This document shows, piece after piece, positions 1 through 5,368 of a stretch of DNA of 6,276 nt (the first letter of the stretch is position 1; each line of letters opens with the position of its first letter). Position numbers and translations under genes: made by a program. Origin of the DNA: an uncultured Oscillospiraceae bacterium. GTDB lineage: Bacteria; Bacillota; Clostridia; Oscillospirales; Acutalibacteraceae. The notes beneath the pieces were generated by a model. It ran no database searches, was not told the origin of the DNA, and saw nothing but the letters and a program-made list of their open reading frames with translations. Where the stretch lies: NCBI GenBank assembly GCA_900552985.1, contig USBP01000091.1, positions 1 to 6,276 of the forward strand, written 5' to 3'.

Positions 1-55
1 CGAGCAATGTCCCCTGCCCGCCGACGCCGACGATCATAACGCTTTTTACTGCCAT
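1..55 (-). CDS. iorB: Indolepyruvate ferredoxin oxidoreductase, beta subunit (5' end only)
   Basis: Only the first 18 codons lie in the window; the gene runs off the left edge. The visible N-terminus is MAVKSVMIVGVGGQGTLL. The VGVGGQGTLL stretch is the conserved glycine-rich start of the gamma-type domain found in IorB and related 2-oxoacid:ferredoxin oxidoreductase subunits. The family pairs this subunit with IorA to oxidise aryl-pyruvates to aryl-acetyl-CoA, reducing ferredoxin in the cytoplasm. The ATG is two bases beyond the iorA stop. Its ribosome binding site (AAGGAGGG, positions 69-62) lies inside the last iorA codons with a 6-base spacer, so translation is probably coupled to iorA and the subunits made in equal amounts. 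Motif plus position after iorA make the call firm although little protein is seen. Confidence 0.93.
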   Translation of the reverse strand, partial: MAVKSVMIVGVGGQGTLL

Positions 56-57
56 TG

Positions 58-1791
58 TTAACCCTCCTTGCTCTCAATCGCGCCGAAGCGGCACAGCTGC
101 GTGCATACCCCGCAGCCGACGCACTGCGTAAAATCGATATTCGCTTTGCCCTCTTTGATGCTGATGGCCGGGCAGCCGATGCGCATGCACATCTTGCAGG
201 AGGTGCATTTCCCGGCGTCGACATGCAGCGGCGGGTTATGCTTGACATATTTGAGCAGCGCGCAGGGACGGCGGGAAATGACCACGGACGGCTCGTCAAC
301 GGCCAGCTCCTGCCGGATAGCGTCCTCCGTCTGCTTCAAATCATAGGGGTCAACCACCACGACGCGATTGATCCCAACCGCCTTGCACAATGCCTCCAGG
401 CTGACGGCCGCTGTCGGATCTCCCTTGATGGTGTAGCCGGTGGTCGGGTTTTGCTGGTGGCCGGTCATGCCGGTGATGCTGTTATCCAGAATAATCACAG
501 TGGAATTGCCCTGATTATAGGCGATATCAATCAGGCCTGTAATGCCGGAATGGATAAACGTGGAATCGCCGATCACCGCTACCGAGCGCCGGTTGGAGCC
601 CTCGCGCGCTTTGTTGTGCCCATGCAGGGCGGAAACAGAAGCGCCCATGCAGATGCAGGTGTCGATCATACCGAGCGGCGCCAGCGCGCCGAGCGTATAG
701 CAGCCGATATCGCCGCTGACGGTGACCTTCAGCTTTTTCAGCGCATAAAACAGGCCGCGGTGCGGGCACCCTGCGCACAGCACGGGCGGACGGCCCGGCC
801 CCTCCACCGCCGCATGAAGCGACGGCTTCTCCTCGCCCAGTATCACCTTGGCGATCATTGCCTGAGAATATTCGCCGCAGAAGGTGAACGCCTCCTTGCC
901 GGTGACGTCCACGCCGATCTTGCGGCAATGGCTTTCAATAAAATCATCCAGCTCCTCAATCACATAGACCTTATCGCACTTTGCCGCAAACTCCTGAATC
1001 AGCTTGACCGGCAGCGGGTAGACGCAGCCGAGTTTGAGGTAGGAGGCGCGGCTGCCCAGAGCCTCTTTTGCATATTGGTAGGAAATGCCCGCCGTGATAA
1101 TGCCGATGGCGGTATCGTTATATTCCACCGTGTTGACCGGCGCTGTCTCCGCCCAGGCAGTTTCGGCCTGGAAGCGCTCCTCCACCACAACGTGGCGGCC
1201 CTTGGCCATAGCGGGCATCATCACATATTTCTGCGGGTCCTTCACATACTCCTTCAGGCCGTTATCGACCCGTTCTGCCACCTCCGCCAGACTGCGGGAG
1301 TGGGAAACGCGCGTGGAAAGCCGCAGGATGACCGGCGTGTCAAACTGCTCCGACAGCTCATAGGCGAGCTTCGTATAGGCAAGGCACTCTGCGGAATCGG
1401 CGGGCTCCAGCATCATCGTTTTGGAGGCCTGCGCATGATGGCGGGAATCCTGCTCATTCTGCGAGGAATGCATGCCCGGGTCATCCGCCACAGCGATCAC
1501 CATGCCGGCGTTGACGCCCGTATAGGACGCTGTAAACAGCGGATCGCACGCCACATTCAGGCCGACGTGCTTCATCCCGCAGAAGGAGCGCGCCCCGGCA
1601 ATGGATGCGCCGCAGGCGACCTCCATCGCCACTTTTTCATTCGGCGCCCACTCGCAATAGATTTCGTCATATTTGGCGGCGTGCTCCGTGATCTCTGTGC
1701 TCGGCGTGCCCGGATAGCTGGAAGCCACCCGGCACCCGGCCTCGTACAGGCCGCGCGCGACGGCCTCGTTGCCCAACAAAAGCTTCTTCAT
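58..1791 (-). CDS. iorA: Indolepyruvate ferredoxin oxidoreductase, alpha subunit
   Basis: The 577-residue product is the catalytic subunit of indolepyruvate (aryl-pyruvate) ferredoxin oxidoreductase: aryl-pyruvate + CoA + oxidised ferredoxin give aryl-acetyl-CoA + CO2 + reduced ferredoxin. Visible landmarks in order are: the N-terminal pyrimidine-binding domain with GNEAVARG and YPGTPSTEI (residues 7-34); the family motif PPVLCAGCPHRG (335-346); SGDIGCYTLG (359-368); and the thiamine-diphosphate/Mg motif from GDSTF (408-412) to DN (436-437). A C-terminal two-cluster ferredoxin domain has cysteines 529, 532, 535, 540 (CxxCxxCx4CP) and 557, 560, 563, 567. The second cluster is followed by Arg rather than the usual Pro. 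Length is normal for a bacterial IorA. The ATG is preceded by GGAGG with a 6-base spacer. It follows paaK by 36 bases and precedes iorB by 2, in one operon. The exact aryl substrate (phenyl-, indole- or hydroxyphenyl-pyruvate) is not readable from sequence. Confidence 0.98.
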   Translation of the reverse strand: MKKLLLGNEAVARGLYEAGCRVASSYPGTPSTEITEHAAKYDEIYCEWAPNEKVAMEVACGASIAGARSFCGMKHVGLNVACDPLFTASYTGVNAGMVIAVADDPGMHSSQNEQDSRHHAQASKTMMLEPADSAECLAYTKLAYELSEQFDTPVILRLSTRVSHSRSLAEVAERVDNGLKEYVKDPQKYVMMPAMAKGRHVVVEERFQAETAWAETAPVNTVEYNDTAIGIITAGISYQYAKEALGSRASYLKLGCVYPLPVKLIQEFAAKCDKVYVIEELDDFIESHCRKIGVDVTGKEAFTFCGEYSQAMIAKVILGEEKPSLHAAVEGPGRPPVLCAGCPHRGLFYALKKLKVTVSGDIGCYTLGALAPLGMIDTCICMGASVSALHGHNKAREGSNRRSVAVIGDSTFIHSGITGLIDIAYNQGNSTVIILDNSITGMTGHQQNPTTGYTIKGDPTAAVSLEALCKAVGINRVVVVDPYDLKQTEDAIRQELAVDEPSVVISRRPCALLKYVKHNPPLHVDAGKCTSCKMCMRIGCPAISIKEGKANIDFTQCVGCGVCTQLCRFGAIESKEG

Positions 1792-1827
1792 ATTGATCCT
1801 CCGATTTATGTAAAATTCATGGTCCTC

Positions 1828-3129
1828 TTACTTTTGGCCGCGCAAATCCAGAATCCGGTTGGCCTTGCCCTGGAAGCGCTCCAGCGTTTTCGGCTCCACA
1901 ATGCTCACCTTGCACTGGATGCCAAGCACCGTTTGCAGGCGGCGGCGGATGTGGCTTTGCAGCTCCTCCAGCTCCTTATAGCTCTCCAGCACGCTGCCAT
2001 CGACCAGCTCCACCCGAACCTCCAGCGTATCGGCAAAGCCCTCGCGGCGGACAATGAGCTGATAGTGCGGGCCAATTCGCTCCATGCCCACCAGTACGCT
2101 TTCGATCTGGGAGGGAAACACGTTCACGCCCCGAATTTTAAGCATATCATCCGTTCGGCCCTTGACCTTATCCATGCGCACGCCCGTGCGCCCGCATTTG
2201 CAGGGCTCGTAGTTCAAGCGCGTAATATCCTTCGTGCGATAGCGCAGAAGCGGAAGGCCCTCCTTGCAGAGCGTGGTGACGAGCAGCTCGCCCGTTTCCC
2301 CCTCCGCTTTGGGCTCCAGCGTTTCGGAATCGACAATCTCCGGATAAAAATAATCCTCGTTGAAATGCAGGCCGTCCCGCTCGCGGCATTCTCCCGAAAC
2401 GCCCGGGCCGACGAGCTCGCTCATGCCATAGTTATCAGTGGCGAAAAGGCCCCAGCCCTTCTCCACCTGCGCGCGCATTTCCGGCGTGCAGCCCTCAGAG
2501 CCAAACAGCCCCAGCCGCAGGTGATAATCGCTCATGGGAAACTCCAGTTCCTTCGCCGTCTCGGCCATATAAAGCGCATAGGAAGGCGTAGACACCAATG
2601 CGGTAGTATGGAAATCGCGCATATACATCAGCGCCTTTTCCGTATTGCCGCTGGAATTGGGCACCACGGTAGCGCCGATCTTCTCCAGCCCGTAATGCAG
2701 GCCAAGCGCACCGGTAAACATGCCGTAGCCAAAGGAAATCTGCACGATATCCTCATCCGTCGCCCCAGCGGCGGTGACAAGGCGCGCCATGCAGTCCGAC
2801 CACATCTCCAGGTCATTTTTTGTGTAGCCAACCACGGTTGGCTTGCCCGTCGTGCCGGAGGAAGCGTGAATGCGCACAATTTTTTTCATCGGCTGTGCAA
2901 ACAGGCCGAACGGATAATGGTCGCGCAGGTCGGCCTTCGTGGTGGGAGGGATATATTGGATATCCGAAAGGGATTTGATCTTATCGGCCGTTACGCCTGC
3001 CTCGTCCAGCTTTTTTGTATAAAAGGGCACATTGCGGTAGCAGTAATCCACCGTCCATTTTAACCGTTCGAGCTGGAGCGCTTCCAGTTCTTTGCGGGGC
3101 ATTGTTTCGATTTCCGGCTGAAAAAACAT
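1828..3129 (-). CDS. paaK: Phenylacetate-CoA ligase (aryl-acetate CoA ligase, AMP-forming)
   Basis: The 433-residue product is a full-length cytoplasmic PaaK-family adenylate-forming enzyme, which activates phenylacetate or a related aryl-acetate with ATP and CoA to the aryl-acetyl-CoA. Visible motifs are: the P-loop SSGTTGKP (residues 90-97); YGMSE (234-238), which contributes to the adenylate site; the metal-site-like pair C310/C312 in a CKCGRTG motif typical of the family; the hinge GRTDDML (324-330) followed by KIRGVNVFPSQIE; and a late lysine in GKANRI (421-426), the usual catalytic lysine position. The ATG is preceded by AAAGGGAG with an 8-base spacer from GGGAG. It is the first gene of the paaK-iorA-iorB operon and has its own promoter. 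Coupling to IorAB implies the shared intermediate is an aryl-acetyl-CoA. An AMP-forming ligase suggests uptake and activation of free aryl-acid; release of the acid in the opposite direction cannot be excluded. Substrate specificity is inferred. Confidence 0.97.
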   Translation of the reverse strand: MFFQPEIETMPRKELEALQLERLKWTVDYCYRNVPFYTKKLDEAGVTADKIKSLSDIQYIPPTTKADLRDHYPFGLFAQPMKKIVRIHASSGTTGKPTVVGYTKNDLEMWSDCMARLVTAAGATDEDIVQISFGYGMFTGALGLHYGLEKIGATVVPNSSGNTEKALMYMRDFHTTALVSTPSYALYMAETAKELEFPMSDYHLRLGLFGSEGCTPEMRAQVEKGWGLFATDNYGMSELVGPGVSGECRERDGLHFNEDYFYPEIVDSETLEPKAEGETGELLVTTLCKEGLPLLRYRTKDITRLNYEPCKCGRTGVRMDKVKGRTDDMLKIRGVNVFPSQIESVLVGMERIGPHYQLIVRREGFADTLEVRVELVDGSVLESYKELEELQSHIRRRLQTVLGIQCKVSIVEPKTLERFQGKANRILDLRGQK

Positions 3130-3151
3130 AGCAGAAACTCCCTTTAATTAA

Positions 3152-3166
3152 GTATACATTGTAAAC
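3152..3166. promoter_or_regulatory. Imperfect dyad in the paaK leader, possible operator
   Basis: The half-sites GTATAC and GTAAAC are separated by ATT and form a 6+3+6 dyad with one mismatch. It sits about 25-40 bases downstream of the predicted paaK transcription start and just upstream of the ribosome binding site. GntR- and TetR-type repressors often bind dyads of this size, and a protein here could act as a roadblock. No regulator gene is visible in the window and such AT-rich dyads arise by chance, so this is only a candidate. Confidence 0.25.
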
Positions 3167-3195
3167 TGTTGGCGAAAAACCGCAAAGTTATGTTT

Positions 3196-3224
3196 ATTAT
3201 AGCATATCCTTGCGAATCCGACAA
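3196..3224 (-). promoter_or_regulatory. Sigma-A promoter of the paaK-iorA-iorB operon
   Basis: On the minus strand a -35 box TTGTCG (3224-3219) is followed after exactly 17 bases by a perfect TATAAT -10 box (3201-3196). The -10 carries an upstream TG (TGCTATAAT), i.e. an extended -10. Transcription would start near 3189, giving a leader of about 60 bases to the paaK ATG. The promoter begins 15 bases beyond the symporter terminator, so the operon is expressed independently of the upstream gene. Confidence 0.8.
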
Positions 3225-3239
3225 ATGATTTTTTGCCAT

Positions 3240-3277
3240 AAAAAATGGCAGCTGCACATGGCCGCGCAGACTGCCAT
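3240..3277 (-). terminator. Rho-independent terminator of the symporter gene
   Basis: Read on the minus strand, ATGGCAG plus CTGC (with one unpaired T between them) pairs with GCAG plus CTGCCAT, giving an 11-bp stem with a 10-base loop (3256-3265), followed directly by six T residues (3245-3240). It lies about 70 bases past the symporter stop. The 3278-3345 stretch between stop and stem holds a 10-bp GC palindrome (3306-3315) but no gene. A second, weaker hairpin (GCCAT, T loop, ATGGC; 3235-3249) shares one arm with this stem and would compete with it. Confidence 0.87.
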
Positions 3278-3345
3278 CGAAAACACGCAGAAGGCAAGAT
3301 ACCGGGCGGCGCCGCTTCCCATTTTTTATGCGCACAGGCGCGCCC

Positions 3346-4854
3346 TTATTCCTGCTCTACAACGCCGCTGTAGAAAAATGTGTTGACCGCCGGATAGCGG
3401 GTACGGTTAGCCACTGCGCTGACGATAAAGCACATCAGCAGAGACGTGAGCATTGCAATCACCGCAAATAGCGGCCCCTGCCCTGCAAGCTGCACAATCG
3501 CCGGGGCTGTTACGCCGGCCGCTGTAAGGAGCTTGCTCACTGCCGGAATCAGAGCGATGGCAAAGCCGCTGCACATCCCGGCCCACGCGCCGGCACGGTT
3601 CATCTTCTTCCAGTACAGCGCTATCACATAAGGGGCGAGGAAGGAGCCGGAAATGATCCCCCAAGAGTAGCTCATCATATCGAGAATCGGCGTATCGGTA
3701 TTGGCTACGATATAGGAACCGGCGACAAACAGGGCGCATAACAGCTTCGTCAGGGCGGATACCCTCTTCTCCGCCATAGCCGGCTTCAGCCGCGCTTTGA
3801 TGAGATCCATGGAAAGCGTGGAGCTGGCGGAGAGCGTGATGGAGCACAGCGTGGAAACGGAGGCCGCAATCAGAAGCACCAGCACCACGCCGAGCAGCAC
3901 ACTGGGCATGCGAACCAGCTTGAGCATCGTCGGTACAATGTAATCCTGCGCTGGTATGTTCTCCTTGGTAAAAAACAGATAGCAGAGCGATCCAATAAAA
4001 TAACCGCCGCCAGCCACCAGCAGCGCAAAAAAGGTAGAGATGACTACACCGCGCTTTGCCTGCCTGTCATCCTTGATGCCAAAATACTTTTGAATCATCT
4101 GGGGCAATCCCCAGGTACCGAAGCTCGTCATCAACACCGTGGCAACCAGCGATATTGCCTGAGAAGCGGACAGCCTGGGCAGGCCGGTTTCCGTTTTGGC
4201 ATAGGCGGCGAGCCCCTCCAGGCCATTGACCTGGTCAGAGCGCAGCACAAAAAAGATCAGCAGCGCCACGCCGAACATCATAACGATTCCCTGCACAAAA
4301 TCCGCCCGTGCCTGCGCGACATAGCCGCCAAGCAACAGCAGCAGCATGGATACCACAGCGATAATCAGCATACAAACCGTCACATCAATGCCGAGCAGGA
4401 CCTCCGCTACGCTGGCCAGCCCCTTATAGACAGAGGCGGAATACGGCACCAGAAAGATAAAGATCACCACGGCCGCAAAGGTTTTCATCGGTTGGGATTG
4501 ATAGCGGGCCTCAAAAAACTGCGGCATGGTTTTGATTTTCAGCCTGGCGGATACGTCGCGCGTCCTGCGTGCAAGCACCTTCCAGGCAAGCCACGAGCCA
4601 AAGATTGCGTTGCCAATGCCGGCCGCGATCCCCCAAAGGCCGTATTGCAGGCCGGTCCCCCCCGCATAGCCGACAAACATGACCGCGCTGAAATACGCCG
4701 TGCCGTAGGACAGAGCGGAAAGCCATGCCCCTGCATTGCGCCCACCAACCGTAAAATCGGCGATGCTTTTGGACTGACGGCCGGAATACACGCCGACCGC
4801 TATCATAACGGCGATGTATACCGCGATTGTCACCCACACTGCCATATTCCCCAA
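3346..4854 (-). CDS. Sodium:solute symporter family (SSS) transporter, substrate unknown
   Basis: The 502-residue product is a polytopic inner-membrane protein with about 13 hydrophobic segments, the usual size and layout of SSS/SLC5-type sodium symporters (PutP, PanF and relatives). Visible hallmarks: ADFTVGGRN after the first helix (residues 32-40); SALSYGTAYFSAVMFVG (46-62); GLPQMIQKYF (249-258); the Ser/Thr-rich AASVSTLCSITLSASS (330-345), equivalent to the sodium-binding helix of the family; and GSFLAPYVIALYWKK (403-417). The start is a TTG placed 6 bases after GGAGG; the in-frame ATG three codons later would be 15 bases away. The gene has its own promoter and terminator, so it is monocistronic. 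Family membership is firm. The solute (amino acid, pantothenate, monocarboxylate, aryl-acid) cannot be read from the sequence; its place beside paaK-iorAB makes a carboxylate substrate attractive but unproven. Confidence 0.95.
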   Translation of the reverse strand: MGNMAVWVTIAVYIAVMIAVGVYSGRQSKSIADFTVGGRNAGAWLSALSYGTAYFSAVMFVGYAGGTGLQYGLWGIAAGIGNAIFGSWLAWKVLARRTRDVSARLKIKTMPQFFEARYQSQPMKTFAAVVIFIFLVPYSASVYKGLASVAEVLLGIDVTVCMLIIAVVSMLLLLLGGYVAQARADFVQGIVMMFGVALLIFFVLRSDQVNGLEGLAAYAKTETGLPRLSASQAISLVATVLMTSFGTWGLPQMIQKYFGIKDDRQAKRGVVISTFFALLVAGGGYFIGSLCYLFFTKENIPAQDYIVPTMLKLVRMPSVLLGVVLVLLIAASVSTLCSITLSASSTLSMDLIKARLKPAMAEKRVSALTKLLCALFVAGSYIVANTDTPILDMMSYSWGIISGSFLAPYVIALYWKKMNRAGAWAGMCSGFAIALIPAVSKLLTAAGVTAPAIVQLAGQGPLFAVIAMLTSLLMCFIVSAVANRTRYPAVNTFFYSGVVEQE

Positions 4855-4867
4855 ACAGATCCTCCCC
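4852..4867 (-). promoter_or_regulatory. Ribosome binding site and TTG start of the symporter
   Basis: On the minus strand GGGGAGG (4867-4861) is followed by a 6-base spacer and then TTG (4854-4852). The first in-frame ATG (4845-4843) is 15 bases from the GGAGG core, too far for efficient initiation. The same 6-base spacing is used by iorA, iorB and the endonuclease gene, which supports the TTG start. A 6-bp hairpin (4875-4890) ends 7 bases upstream of this site. Confidence 0.75.
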
Positions 4868-4874
4868 TTCTGAC

Positions 4875-4923
4875 TGAAGCATCAGCTTCACATCTCCGCT
4901 TTAAAGTTTTTATGCTTTAAAGC
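4875..4923 (-). promoter_or_regulatory. Structured 5' leader of the symporter: two inverted repeats
   Basis: Within the predicted symporter leader, GCTTTAAAG (4898-4906) and CTTTAAAGC (4915-4923) form a perfect 9-bp inverted repeat with an 8-base T-rich loop; each arm contains the 8-bp palindrome CTTTAAAG, so the arms are also direct repeats. Downstream, TGAAGC and GCTTCA (4875-4880, 4885-4890) form a perfect 6-bp stem with a 4-base loop directly before the ribosome binding site. The first element could be a repressor operator (two palindromic sites about 16 bp apart) or an RNA hairpin; the second could modulate initiation. On the plus strand the 9-bp repeat is followed by five T residues, but no plus-strand gene precedes it. 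The structures are seen; their function is inferred. Confidence 0.5.
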
Positions 4924-4954
4924 TTTTTGCTGTTAAAGTAAAGAAACTTGGTAC

Positions 4955-4983
4955 ATCATACAATGTGGGCCTGAAAAAGTCAA
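4955..4983 (-). promoter_or_regulatory. Sigma-A promoter of the symporter gene
   Basis: On the minus strand the -35 box TTGACT (4983-4978, one mismatch to TTGACA) and the -10 box TATGAT (4960-4955, one mismatch to TATAAT) are separated by exactly 17 bases. Transcription would start near 4948, leaving a leader of about 94 bases that carries both inverted repeats. Strength and spacing make this the second clear promoter of the window. Confidence 0.83.
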
Positions 4984-5026
4984 GCATATTTCATGGGAAA
5001 GCGGGTATTTTTTCACGAAAAACATC

Positions 5027-5055
5027 AAAAAAACGCGCCTGGCAGAACACAGCGC
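5027..5055 (-). terminator. Terminator-like hairpin closing the unassigned block
   Basis: On the minus strand GCGC-TG (5055-5050) pairs with CA-(G)-GCGC (5041-5035), a 6-bp stem with one bulged G and an 8-base loop, followed by G and seven T residues (5033-5027). It would stop a minus-strand transcript before the symporter promoter at 4983. Competing pairings exist: GCGC-TTCG-GCGC on the plus strand (5052-5063) and the CCTGGCAG repeat arm. It is therefore weaker evidence than the 3240-3277 terminator. Confidence 0.4.
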
Positions 5056-5303
5056 TTCGGCGCCGGATTCCCTGCGAAAGAACGACCAATCAGAATAGCA
5101 TGCTTCCCAGCGATCATCCCCTGCCAGGTGCATTCCATATTTTGCGGGGTTCTTATCTCTACAGAGAGGTTTGTCCAATTCACGCGGCTTCTCTCCCCCA
5201 ACGTAAACGTACCCGGCAGGCGTATCCGCGTGAACGCCGCGCCGCCTAAGCCCTGATTGCAGCTGAAAGCGGTATCCCGCTGCCGTCAAACGGCATTTGC
5301 CTC

Positions 5304-5332
5304 TTGTGCCAGGGTCCAAAAAGCGCTATCAT
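5304..5332 (+). promoter_or_regulatory. Candidate promoter of the endonuclease Q gene
   Basis: TATCAT (5327-5332, one mismatch to TATAAT) lies 17 bases after TTGTGC (5304-5309, only TTG matching the -35 consensus well). Transcription would start near 5339, about 30 bases before the ATG. The -10 overlaps the minus-strand extended -10-like sequence, so the two could not be used at once. The spacing is good and the -35 is poor. Confidence 0.45.
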
Positions 5333-5368
5333 CATATCAATCTCATCTTTTTTAGACGGAGGCACGCC

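Larger units (their letters stand above)
5025..5339 (-). other. Unassigned intergenic block, possibly a minus-strand small RNA or small gene
   Basis: No recognised gene lies between the symporter promoter and the endonuclease gene. What is visible on the minus strand, in order: an extended -10-like TGATATGAT (5339-5331) without a good -35; an 86-codon open frame (5285-5028, stop 5027-5025) with no start codon backed by a ribosome binding site; inverted repeats TTCACGCGG/CCGCGTGAA (5179-5187 and 5226-5234, 9 bp) and CCTGGCAG/CTGCCAGG (5038-5045 and 5121-5128, 8 bp); a further TGCCAGG (5307-5313) able to pair with the first of these; and a terminator-like end. An overlapping plus-strand frame (4993-5256) is also open. 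I do not recognise it as RNase P RNA, tmRNA, SRP RNA, 6S RNA or a known riboswitch. It could be a structured RNA, a decayed gene or a small unrecognised gene. Confidence 0.3.

Noticed and set aside
1792..1827. A four-codon reading frame (ATG AAT TTT ACA TAA, minus strand) in the paaK-iorA gap
   Set aside because: A purine-rich GAGGA precedes it but too closely, and so short a frame is expected by chance; it could at most affect coupling to iorA.
55..3063. A plus-strand frame open for about 1000 codons antisense to iorA and paaK
   Set aside because: It is exactly codon-registered with both genes, so it stays open simply because iorA and nearly all of paaK avoid the codons TTA, CTA and TCA, and because the 36-base gap keeps the same register. 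Its translation shows no recognisable domain, and the minus-strand proteins are unmistakable.
3306..3326. A GC palindrome (GCGGCGCCGC) followed shortly by six T residues on the plus strand, resembling a plus-strand terminator
   Set aside because: No plus-strand gene precedes it, the T-tract does not follow the stem directly, and the palindrome leaves no room for a proper loop.
3144..3335. A 63-codon minus-strand open frame between the symporter and paaK
   Set aside because: It spans the terminator and the paaK promoter, has no ribosome binding site that I can see, and its product resembles nothing.
4898..4928. The 9-bp inverted repeat followed by five T residues as a plus-strand terminator
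   Set aside because: The stem is AT-rich and nothing is encoded on the plus strand upstream; the leader interpretation on the minus strand fits better.
3156..4966. The 8-mer TACAATGT shared by the paaK leader and the symporter promoter region, as a possible common regulator site
   Set aside because: One shared 8-mer between two AT-rich regions of about 200 bases each is close to chance expectation, and the two copies differ in orientation and in position relative to the promoters.
4933..5319. A 128-codon minus-strand frame starting MDPGTRGK across the intergenic block
   Set aside because: It runs through the terminator-like structure and the symporter promoter, is rich in Arg, Cys and Trp, has no convincing ribosome binding site and shows no domain. 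The block is reported instead as unassigned.
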